This document shows, in pieces, positions 1 to 11,200 of a DNA stretch of 64,000 nucleotides. Origin of the DNA: Mytilus californianus (taxonomy: Eukaryota; Mollusca; Bivalvia; Mytilida; Mytilidae); assembly GCF_021869535.1 (NCBI RefSeq), contig NW_026262690.1:14471001-14535000 (forward strand). Reading direction: 5' to 3'. Position 1 is the first letter of the stretch. The number at the start of each line of letters is the position of its first letter. The translations under genes and the position numbers were made by a program. Under the pieces are notes generated by a model, which did not search any database, was not told the origin of the DNA, and saw nothing but the letters and a program-made list of their open reading frames with translations.

Positions 1-420
1 AACAACATCACCGTAATATTTAGGATGTGCTATTCCGTGTGTAATAAGTTTTCTACAGGTACAGCCAAACTTTCAAACCAAATCTTTGTATATATGGAAG
101 AATTTAGTAACGGTTTTAAGTAATTTGTGGTAACGAAATCCCTGACTTAATAATTTACTTGTAATACATAGATTACGCTCATTGAAATCTAAAACGTCAC
201 TACAGACACCGGCATAGCGAACGAGTTGGGATATATACTAGTAAACACCAAAGGAACATCACTGTCTAAAAAGGGAAAATTAACAATAGGGAAAGAAAAA
301 TCATCCCTTTTGTCCTAAATTTTTGTGTAGAGTTTCTGGTGTAATACTGAAATATCTTAATCTAGGAAAGGACAGGCTGTTAATATTAGCATGATATAAA
401 CTAAATTTGGCAAGTATCAT
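1..420 (-). mobile_element. Reverse-transcriptase element relic (C-terminal part)
   Basis: On the minus strand this decodes, with at least one stop, to the C-terminal region of a bivalve reverse transcriptase family. Pieces such as DFNERNLCITSKLLSQGFRY and FGCTCRKLI match the longer copy at 63427-63831, and the DNA is closely similar to 58735-59110. The family looks Penelope-like, but that class assignment is an inference. It is truncated by the window edge and non-functional. Confidence 0.7.
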
Positions 421-699
421 AAAAATCTGTCGCTTTTTATTTACACCCCATCAACCTCGACAGTGTTTTTTCTTAATATTATTAATTGATTTTTTTTAAA
501 AGCAGAACCTTATTTTTTCGACAGCAATGGTAGTTCAATTCTTTATCTTCGTATGTATTATAAATAAGGGAAGTAATACATTTTCTACCATTGGGCAAAT
601 CACCAAAAAAAAAACTCCTCATTAAAAAAAAATGGTTAACATATTGATGGTTGGTGCATGAATGTTATCATGCTTTGTTGAAACAATTTTTAATTGCAG

Positions 700-1265
700 G
701 TAAAAATATGTTGTTACATGGTGGCAGTACCTTCGGTTATAGATCTTTTATGACCTTATTTCCTGAGCAGAAAGTTGGTGTCTTTACTTCTATGAATGGG
801 GAAGATCAAGATGATAACTCGTATAAATTCCGCGTCCTGCTTCACAACTTCCTGTCGGATAATGCTCTGAATGTCTCGCCGTGGCTAAATGCTTCGTCAA
901 TAATACAACAGCTTTCGGAACCTAGATATAAAGGATATAGCACAAAAACTCAGGCAAAACGAAGTTTGACGGATTACGTTGGTCATTACAATAGTCCGAT
1001 ATACGGGAATATTATCGTAGAGATGAAGGAAAATGGCAAACTAGGTCTAATCTATGGAAATGGTACATGGAATTTATGGCCAAAATCCACTAAAGATGAA
1101 TTCAAAGGCACTGCAACAGGAACTATAAAGTACCTGATGAATATGTGGAAAATACTTTTCATTCCCGATGCAAATGATGATTCCATTTTATCTGTTAAGG
1201 TCAACAGTTTCTGTATCAGATGTGGTAACAACAAGCCACCAACATTCTCAAGAGTTGATCAATAA
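700..1265 (+). CDS. Beta-lactamase-like serine hydrolase, last exon (partial gene, block A)
   Basis: Last exon of a serine beta-lactamase/penicillin-binding-like hydrolase; the rest of the gene lies left of the window. A pyrimidine-rich acceptor ending in AG at 698-699 precedes a phase-1 exon starting GGT AAA AAT. It begins GKNMLLHGGSTFGYRSFM; HGG occupies the place of the third active-site box (KTG/HxG) of class C-type enzymes. It is about 80% identical by eye to the exon at 40650-41122 until residue T at about 1119. There a roughly 204-bp insertion replaces the normal end with a novel tail of about 48 residues and a stop at 1263-1265. The substrate cannot be told from sequence; such proteins are expanded in bivalves. 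Confidence 0.75.
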
Positions 1266-1323
1266 TTTCATAACGTATATTTGATAAAGTTTTCTTTTCT
1301 ATTTCTTTGCTGGCATAAATTAG
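1120..1323. other. Insertion that changes the C-terminus of the block-A hydrolase
   Basis: Relative to block B (join at about 41069), 204 bp are inserted between 'ggcactgcaacag' and 'tgtaaatatctaaagcttca'. The remainder of the original C-terminal codons survives at 1324-1378 but now contains a stop and an extra 8 bp. The insert has no terminal repeats that I can see, and an AG precedes the right junction, so an unspliced intron-like origin is possible but unproven. Confidence 0.6.
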
Positions 1324-2317
1324 TGTAAATATCTAAAGCTTCAGCTGCTTAAGGTCATACGATACAGTTTTGATCCCACGGTGATTTTTTACGAAAATTT
1401 GCATACAAGCTAACTTTCACCTTGTCAATTCAAATATGTAATAAAAAAACTAATCTTATTTGCTATACGAGTTCACGTGTAAATGCGTTGTGATCACTTC
1501 CGTTTATCACAAGCCTTTGACGTGTTAACTTGTAATTCTTATCAAACAATTTGTGAAAAATTCCCACCCGCATACCTCCCTTAATTTTATCTTTAGAAGT
1601 AGATATCATATGTATACTAGTATATGTTTATTAGTGGAGCAGATTTTTCTCCTCACCTTTGCTATTCTTTGTCATTTGTTCAATTGATATGATTTTAGTT
1701 GATGTAATTCCGTATTAATTATGTATTATAATTTCATATTAATTATGAACTTTTATGTCAAATCTTTTATTTGCAAAATGTATTTTTTGCATTTTATGAT
1801 TTTGAATAAATGACCTTTTTTCGTCAATTTAGTTTTTATATCATATAGCAAAACAAGCTCAGACTCTGGCCTGTGTATACATTAGTATGTTTATGGTATC
1901 TGTCTGTCTGTCTTAAATACTATCATGTGCTAATTTAAGAGATAACTGGGGTCCACATTTTAGGCATTTACTCAAATTTTCTGTTTCTTGGACTTTTCTA
2001 TCCTTTGGACAGACATACCTTACTTTGTTGTTTCAAAACATAAACACATGCGGATTTTTGTAAAAAATTTGGAATATCTTCTCAACATAAGTATGCTCTA
2101 AATTGGTGAAATAATTTTTTTTTTTTTTAAATGTTTGTGATTTTATTAGCGACGTTATTATCTCCACTATAACTGTATCGTATGCCCCTTTAATAATATT
2201 TACTCAAGAAAGATTTATATCACTTTGTTTTATTTTAAAAGTTATTTGTTCTAATCTCGAATTATATTGATGCTATTGTCATGTCAAATGTGTATGCCCT
2301 TCGTGGCACTTAATTAG

Positions 2318-2323
2318 AATAAA
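2318..2323 (+). promoter_or_regulatory. Possible polyadenylation signal AATAAA
   Basis: An AATAAA lies within a segment conserved between the blocks (41751-41756 in block B), downstream of the beta-lactamase-like last exon on the same strand. Its distance of about 1.05 kb (A) or 0.6 kb (B) from the stop would suit a long 3' UTR. In AT-rich DNA such hexamers are common, so this is weak evidence. Confidence 0.25.
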
Positions 2324-2399
2324 ATATTCCCCTTCGTCTTGTTGTACAATAAATTATATGTATTCCAGCATGTATTTTTTTTTACAAATTGTAATGAAG

Positions 2400-2890
2400 A
2401 AAAAGACATTGAATATACGACAATAAGACAGCAAACCAACACAAAAAACATCAACAAGTAAAAAAATAAGTTATCGTCTTTAAATATATTTGCAAATATG
2501 TATTTCGATCAACATCAGCATCAAGGATTGAAAACAGGCTTATAGATCTGACAGAAACAAAGAAAAAAAGTAAAAAATTAATACATTACGAAAAAGAGGT
2601 GAATAAAAAAGGTGAGAGACAACATCGTGGTCAAACGAAAGCAGATCGCAAATCGGTAAACAGAAAACTTTTGAAAACAGATTATGGTTACAAGTGAAAC
2701 ATGCGTAGTCATCTGTAATATGAATTTGCCATAACTGTCTACCAAAGCATGATGGTATCCGTTCGAAATATGAACCTTGGTTCACCAACATCCTTGTAAC
2801 CAGCAACCCTCTTAGTCTACAAAGGAAATAATGATAAGAAACGCAAACCCTGGAATATCGTATCAACAGGGAGATATTTTCCATGCTTTG
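2400..2890 (-). mobile_element. Reverse-transcriptase element relic
   Basis: Minus-strand translation contains LIRYSRVCVSYHYFL and LLVTRMLVNQGS, matching the block of the reverse transcriptase family seen more intact at 32108-32428 (LIRYSRACISYHDFL, LLLTRKLLNQ). The same relic sits at 42000-42510 in block B, so insertion predates the block duplication. No intact coding capacity remains. Confidence 0.65.
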
Positions 2891-2899
2891 TCGTCAATT

Positions 2900-4530
2900 G
2901 AAGGAAATTACTTTGTGATATGAAGCTAATCATCTTTCTAAAAGACAAACACCCGCGTTTTTTTTCTGCATATCATAATACGTAGAACAATCATTGTTAA
3001 AATTCATCTAAAAAATGCCCCAAAAAAGTGAAAAGATGCTAGTTATTGATAATACATTTTTAATTAGAAATATACATAAATATATGTTAGATTGATAATT
3101 TAATGTATATGTACCCATAATATATAACAATGCACAGAAAATAATTATGACAGAAGTCGAAACATCGAAAAAAGGCATTACAGTGGGAAAATTTTACATA
3201 TGAAATATGGAATCAATAAAGATTAGTGAATAATTTGTGAAAGTGTGGGAAAATGTATTCATACAGAGAGAGGTATACACAAAGTTTAATAGCAGTATTT
3301 TTGTCTCCAGAATTACTGGTTTTAAAAAATTTCTAAAGGTTCAGCTGTTAAATGATACATAGGGAGACAAAAATGCAGTCTGAATTCGAAATATAAGTCA
3401 ATTTCAAAGATGTAATTTAACTCTCGAACAAATGATTCATAGTTTATTCATGCTTACTAAAAGCAGAAATTTCAAAAGGAAAACTTTCGCTTAAAATTAG
3501 CACTACTTTTTTGTCGTTAAGGATGCCTCTCAATAAAGACGTCGAGTGATAATTGTGAAAAAAACAATATTAAAAATAGTACTGTATTTAAACTTTTCAA
3601 ATAAAAGGATAAAATCTAAAATTCAACCACGGTGAAACAATAATGAGCATGTTTTAAAAAAATATATACCGTATTAGGCTACTTGCAGTCAGTTACAACG
3701 ATTCACCTGTCGAGTAATGAAATGTAGAAAGCACTCTGTAAAGCTTTGAAATATAACTACCCATGTATATGAAACTGTAAGAAAACAAATTAAAATACCA
3801 ACGTATGTACTTCACATCCTGTTAAAATAAGACCCCAAAAAATAATCAATTGGGATTTTACAGCTGTAGGAAATTAATTCTACATTTCACTGCACAAAAT
3901 GTTTCATAACAATATATTTTGGGAGTTTTAAGGCATGCGGTGACCTAGTAACTAATGCTTGTAAACACAAAAGAAAAAACTGTTGAGAAATTGCCTTGAA
4001 TACTATCACGGAAATTTACTTTCTTATATGAAACAGTGTGTGAAATTTTAACTTGACTACTAAGAAGGATAAAACTTCATTATTTTGAAACAAAATGTGT
4101 GCCAACTTAGAGAGAATATTTAGTCATCATGAGACGTGCTCCAAAATGTAGAATTTAAACAGTTAAAGTGTAATAACCCTTGGACAACAAATGTTTTGGC
4201 TTGACTTCACAAAGTTATACACAAAGATCCATGATGGAAAATTGTATGTCTATTCGATTTGGGTAGTTGCTGTCTCATTACCGTATACTTTACATTTACT
4301 GTTATTGCTATCGAGTTATGATATCACGAGGTGTGTTAGCACGGACATACATTGGTTTCCATTCGTCCTTCGTCTTCGAGTGAATTAATATCTAATAATA
4401 TTAACGGTTCTAATTTTACAGCACCAGATGCTTATTTCAATTTGATTACTTCATTTATATCAAGACGATGGCTTTGAACATCTTTCACTGATTTCCCTAT
4501 CATTGAAAATAAAGCTGCATGTTCTTAAGC
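2900..4530. other. Noncoding segment shared with block B
   Basis: No convincing exon was found. The sequence aligns with about 42510-43780 in block B, but small ORFs (for example 4191-4388) are not conserved in frame between copies, which argues against coding. Confidence 0.5.
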
Positions 4531-4534
4531 CTTA

Positions 4535-4672
4535 AACGTCCCCGCCACTGGCATAATGAAAAACCCCTTACGCCAAGACCCCATTCATAAATGAAGACCC
4601 CTAAATACGCCAAAACCACTATCATAGTGAAAAACCCCTAAAACGTCACGGCTCCTGTCATTATGAAAACAA
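4535..4672. repeat. Short tandem repeat, about 31-bp unit
   Basis: Degenerate tandem copies of a 'cataatgaaaaacccctaa...ccaagacccc' unit. The homologous array in block B (43783-43960) is longer and more regular. Confidence 0.7.
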
Positions 4673-5077
4673 GAATACTATTTTCAAAATGTTCATGACA
4701 AGAAAAAGATATAAAAATGTTACACTCAAATCGATTCGTTAAATAAAAAGAGTCATACATACAAAATTACTTCTATTGTTTACTTGCCTGCATCGTGTGC
4801 ATGAAAATCGGGGTTAACAAGTCAGTGGTTCAGATTGTTGCATTAGAAGTTTACACCCGACGATAAAACATAATCATAGTACAGCTAAAAGTACCTATAA
4901 AGCAGTAATTTTAAGTTGTATACATTGAACATACAGATATAGATACAGTATGTAGAATTCAAGTGATGAGTTTGAATATTATTATGTTTAACAGCAGCAA
5001 ACTTTGTTCCAAAAAAGCTTTGTTTGTTGAAATGTTTGTTTGTAGGATAGTTCCTTAAAATTTTGTCAGGCTGAAAT

Positions 5078-5274
5078 TCAGTATTTTGGAACTGGGTACG
5101 CTTGAGGGTATCCTGGTTGTTGTGGATACGATGCTCCCGGGTATCCAGATTGTGGATATGTTTGTCCAGATTGTGGATATGTTTGTCCAGATTGCGGATA
5201 TGTTTGTCCAGATTGTGCTGTAACTACATGTGCGCCACCTTGTGTTTGTAAAAGAGTTCCGGCATTGTTACGAT
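5078..5274 (-). CDS. Exon 4 of cysteine-rich membrane protein, copy A
   Basis: Terminal exon. The acceptor CAG ends at 5275 and the stop TGA is at 5078-5080. It encodes RNNAGTLLQTQGGAHVVTA, then three tandem QSGQTYP heptads (21-bp units), then QSGYPGASYPQQPGYPQAYP and VPKY. A low-complexity Gln/Ser/Tyr/Pro cytoplasmic tail of this sort could bind WW or SH3 domains; that is inference. Copy B has five heptads, and the exon length difference of 42 bp is exactly two units. Confidence 0.8.
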
Positions 5275-8200
5275 CTGTGAAATAAATACGTCAAATTAGT
5301 TTTTATACATATTTGATCTTTCATACACCAATACAACATTTATTTATCGCATCAAAGTGTATCAAGATTAAAAATATAACATTTAACTATTATACATCAA
5401 TTGTTTTGTTACTTTGTTACAAATGGTATGATTACATCGTTCTCAGAATAACTAAGTTGACACAGTTACATTACATTTATTTAGAAGGTGATATTTTAAC
5501 AGATGTATTATTTAAGCGTGTTCTTCGTACATTAAATTTGGTTTTCTTGTTTCTTATGTGAACAATGAATTCTTTGTAAAGTATTGTTAATATAGAAACA
5601 AGATGGTGCAAAGGTTTAACAGGCACACGTTTGTTACTCTTCTTATGATTTGAATGGCTGGTATTAATGATAATATATTTCCATTTTATAATTATTTTGT
5701 TGTAAATCTGGAAAAAAAAACCTCTTCATTGGAAATGGTTTGCTTGATTAAAAATGATATCAAAAGTATTTACTTACGCCTGACACAGGCACAAATCACA
5801 CCAATAAAGATTCCAACACCAACCAGGCAACCAATCACAATTCCAACAATTAGTCTGATGAAAAATAAAAAAAAAAAAATAATAAATAATCAGCAACAAA
5901 CCAGGAAATGACATATATATACATGAATGTACAGGCAAAAAGATACAAACCTAAAATGACATATCAAATACAGATGACATAACATTTGTCCAAGTACAAA
6001 CAGCCAATTTGAAACAAGAAATTAAAGATCAGATGACATATCATATGTGCAGGTACACAGTTACAAACATGAAATGAGCTATCAATGTCAGTTGGCATAT
6101 TATAAGTCCAGGTACAAAACGACAACTATCAAATGACATGTAAGTTAAGATATTAAAAGTCTGAGTACACACGGAAAAACATGAAATGACATATTCATAT
6201 CAGTTGACTTATCATAAGTCAAGGTACCAACAGACAAACGTAAATTGGCATATTCGTAGCAGCTGACATATCATAAGTCCAGTTATAAGTAGACAATCGA
6301 TTAATGAAATATCAATGTCAGTTGACATGTTATTAGTTCATGTACAGACATATATGAAATCACATATCTGCATTTTCTAACTCAATACTGGTTGATGTCC
6401 CCGAACAGACGTGTCCGTCTTGATACCGCAAGATTTACTAGCCCAATACTGAGACATGTTTATGTCCCGAACAGACGTGTCCATCTTGATAGTACAAGAT
6501 TTACTCACCAAATACTGAGACATATTGAAGTCCCCGTACATACGTGTCTTTCTTGATAGTTTAAAAAATCACTTATCCGTTGAAGTCCCAATACAGACGT
6601 ATCTATTTGCATAGACTTTACTCACCCAATACTTAGACTGGTTGATGTCCCCAAACAGACATATCCATCTTGATAAAACAAGATTTACAAACCAAATACT
6701 GAGACATGTTTATCTTTGTAAGTATACGTATCCATCTTGATAGTACAGAATTTACCCCAGTACTGAGACATGTTGATGTCCACGTACAGACGTTTCAATC
6801 TTGTTACTGAATGATTAACTCACCCAATACTGAGACATGTTGATGTCACCGAACAGACGTTTCAATCTTGTTACTGAATGATTAACTCACCCAATACTGA
6901 GACATGTTTATGTCCCTGTACAGACGTATCAATCTTGTACTGAATGATTAACTCACCCAATACTGAGACATGTTGATGTCACTGTACAGACGTATCAATC
7001 TTAACAGTACAAGATTTACAAACCCAGTACTGAGACATGTTTATCCTTGTACGTATGCGTATCCATCTTGATAGTACTGAGACATGTTGATGTCCTTGTA
7101 CAGACGTATCCATCTTGATAGTGCAAGATTTACTCACCCAGTACTCAGACATGTTGATGTCCCCGTACAGACATATCCTTCTTGATAGTATAAGATTTAC
7201 TCACCTAATACTGAGATATGTTGATGTCCCTGTACAGATGTATCCATCTTGATAGTATAAGATTTATTCACCCAGTACTGAGATATGTTGATGTCCCTGT
7301 ACAGACGTATCCATCTTGATAGTACAAGATTTACCCCCCCAATACTGAGACATTTCGATGTCTCCGTACAGACATATCCTTCTTGATAGTATAAGATTTA
7401 GTCACCCAGTACTGAGACATGTTGGTGTCCCCGTACAGACGTATCAAACTTGATAGTACAATATATACTCACCCAGTACTGAGACATGTTGGTGTCCCAG
7501 TACAGACGTATCCATCGTGATAGTACAAGATTTACTTACCCCGTGCAGACGTATTCATCTTGACAGTACAAGATTTGCTCACCCAGTACTGAGACATGTA
7601 GATGTCCCCGTACAGACGTATCAAACTTGATAGTACAAGATTTACTCACCCAGTACTGAGACATGTTAGTGTCCCAGTACAGACGTATCCATCGTGATAG
7701 TACAAGATTTACTTACCATGTGCAGACGTATCCATCTTGATAGTACAAGATTTACTCAACCAGTACTGAGACATGTTGATGTCCCAGTACAGACGTATCC
7801 ATCTTGATAGTACAAGATTTACTCACCTAATACTGAGACATGCTGATGTCCCCGAACAGACGTATCCATCTTGATAGTACAAGATTTACTCACCCAGTAC
7901 TGAGACATGTTGTAGTCCCAGTACAGACGTATCCATTAGGACAGCACCATGACGTTCCACTGCAGTGGTGGTACCCAGAATAACACAAATCACCAAAACC
8001 TGAAAATATTTCAAACGTTATTGACAGAATGTAATAAGATAAAAAAAAAAGTAGACATATCTATCAAACATGACGCATTAACAGTAGCAAGATGGCAGTC
8101 AAAATTAAGATTTCCAGTAGATTGGAATAAAAAAACAGTTAACCCTCTTAGTGCGGACCGATATTTCAATACACTGTCCAGAAGCGTGATAATTTCCGTA

Positions 8201-11200
8201 CAAAATAACGTAAACAATATATAGTTAAAAAAAATCTTTCTTAACAGCATGTTACCTTGCATAATTGAAGATTTACTAAGATATAAAGTCAAAGATGTTT
8301 TTTTTTTAAATTTTCAAAAAATAACGTTATTTGTATGGCATCACATCACGTCATAATGGTGGTCACGTCCCAAGGAAGTTTCGCACTTTTCAATTAGTTA
8401 TGGTCAAGCATTTTGTAGTGCTTAGAAGACAATGTTCATTTTTTGGACAGCACCATGGAACGAATTTCAAGTCAGATTTACATAATGTTCAGTGGATTAT
8501 CTATTACCCATACAATAAATTGGGAAATTAGACCAACTCAAAAAAAATTAAAAAAAACACGACATACAAAAACAACAAAGAACATCTTACTGGAAATATA
8601 TTGAAGATATGATATGTGGTATACCTATTGATGACAACCCTACTATTATATCAAAAGATGATAGCATTATTAAGGAAATTAAGAAACCGGATGACACATA
8701 CAGTCTGATTTAGAAGCGGTCTGCAGATATTCTCTGTGTAGAACAAAAACGAAAACCTTTAGACTTCACTTACATAATCACTCACTCGAAAAAGCTGATT
8801 CTACAAAATATTCAAGCCTATATAACTCTCCAATCAAACATAAAATGGGATAAATATATATAAATAACATGACATCAAAAGCAAATCAGTCTTTTGGATT
8901 TATTCGCAGAAACCTTAAAATAGCCTCACCTAAAGTTAAAGCTCATGCATTCAAATACAAAAATCAGAGAACTGTTCAACCATTTGGTTCCACATCGAAC
9001 ACAACAAATTTCACAAATTGAAAAAGTACAGAGAAGAGCATGAAATGGTTGCAGTCCCTACATCTAACCTTTTGATCCCACTAGACAATAGAACCAGACA
9101 TAGCAGTCCACACTCATTTAGGCATATACAAACATCTGAAGACAGTTATGAATATTCATTTTATCCGCGTACAGTTATGAATTGTAATTAATTACCACAA
9201 CAAATAGTTTCATGCAGTACAGTAAAGGGTTTTAATAGTATGATACCAGAATCTGCTCTAATCCCTGTTTTCTACCCTTAACTTTTATGAGTATCAAATG
9301 TATATAGTTTTATCTAAATGTTGTTTTTCAAATGTACATATATTAATTTGATTTTTTATTTTGTTTTTTTGGGTTATATTGTAAAGTAGAATCAAATTTT
9401 ATAGTCGACACCCGGTGAATAATCTTCAATTAATGATGGATCACTAGAAACTGAAATGTGAAGAATTATAGTCATTTAGTCTTACAGCCGATTGCATTGA
9501 GTGTGCAAGCAAAGGTAATATCTTTGGTTAGTTTGCTTGCTAGCTGAACCGTGAAGTAATTATAAGGTAAGGTATACTACCCTTCTTTCGAAGTAGCCTA
9601 GTCCTACAGACAGATAGATCGGTTATCTGTCGGACTAGTCTACTCTTAAAGGAGGCTAGTTTACCTAACCTAATAATGACTTCACGGTTCAGCTAGCAAG
9701 CAAGCTAACCAAAGATATTACCATTGCTTACACACTCATTGCAATCGGCTGTAATTGTTTGAATTGCGTTTTCTATGTACAAGCTTGTGTATTTTCATAT
9801 ATTTCTTATACATGTTACCATAATTTAAGTCGTCAGTTTTAAGACATTCCACTTCATAAATCATTTAACATTTATTATACTATAGATGCATCTTGTAGTA
9901 CAGTACTATTCTACCCTGTTAAAATAGTCTCACTATACAAAAATAAAAGAGATGCAGTATCATTGCCAATAAGACAGAGACGACGGTACTTAGAAAATAC
10001 TGTCATAAACGGTAGATATTTCTTGAAGACACAGCGAGAATATCCCGCACCCGGAGGTGGGCTCCAGCTGGCCCCTAAATAATAATGAATACTAGTTCAG
10101 CGAAAATGGACGTCACACTAAAGTCCGAAACATTCAATGAACACATCCACGAATGTGTGGGTTGGGTTTACAGAATAGAGAATAATGGTAAAAAAAAAAA
10201 GAATAGATAAAAATGGGGGGGGGGGGGGGGGGAGGGATATAGAATAGGGAATAATGGTGTGCTAAAATATAAAGAATAATTGTGTAAAAATAAAGAATAA
10301 GGTAAAAAAAAAATACTGATTACAGAAATAAATGATTAACAGATTAATGAAATTGTGCGTTTTCAGCACATAAGATTTCTTATTGATAATTGACAATAGA
10401 CTAGTAGATCATTTGGTATAAAATGTCGAAATGATCGTAATCGGAACTGTTTCATTGATCTCAGCCATGCCAATTCTATACATTCGTAAGCATCAGTATT
10501 TTTTCCTCCGAAAACACGATCTTGCACAAGTTAAAAAAAATCTCTAAGTATCATTTCGTCCGCTAGTGCAGACAAAGTTATTCCTACATCCTTCTCCTGC
10601 ATTGTGTGAGCAATGATTACATATTACATAACAACATCGATAAAACCGTTTCTGACAGAGTTCAGACCAGGATAAAAATTGACAACAAAAAGCACTGCAA
10701 TAGAAGGGAATTTCAGAGACAAAATGTCTCTTGCGCCGGCATGATTTCAATAAATAAAAAAAGCAAAATTCCTCACTTATAGTGGCATTAAAAGACCTAG
10801 CATGACCATTTTCAATAGATTGAAGTCGTATTTGTGAGATCCACAATTCATTACAATTTAAATCGACAATTTATTGGAAATGGCTGGAAGACGATAATAT
10901 TGTCTTTGATATTTTTTTTTGGGAGGGGGGTATATTTTGATATTTGCAACAGAAAAGTAAATTGTTGGTACATGTATCTGATTGTATCTGTAGAAGTCGT
11001 ATAAATCATATAAGACATCATATACCCCATATAGGATGTTATGACTATGTCTTGTAAGTATAATTCACGTCTCTAGTTATTTGAGTTAATTTGTCCCTTA
11101 TTTGCCATTGTACCTTTTTAATGTTCCCTGGTTTGTCTCTGTTCTTCAAACCTGATGCTTTGCTTAGATCTTTTTCTTGTTTGTTGCAAATATCAAAATA

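Noticed and set aside
4191-4388. 65-residue ORF with a hydrophobic stretch
   Set aside because: The homologous block-B DNA (about 43430-43600) does not keep the frame; no splice evidence.
6385-7893. CRISPR-like array (regular repeats)
   Set aside because: Units are contiguous with no unique spacers and lie in a eukaryotic intron; it is a minisatellite derived from exon 2.
7894-7999. Array units as cassette micro-exons (each has AG before ATGGATAC and a donor at its end)
   Set aside because: Units would leave introns of only about 24 nt, the polypyrimidine tract is poor, and a 43-nt cassette changes the frame.
10544-10846. 100-residue minus-strand ORF rich in cysteine (...CQKRFYRCCYVICNHCSHNAG...)
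   Set aside because: No signal peptide, splice context, block-B copy or recognisable cysteine framework. Overlapping frames are equally open, so chance is likely.
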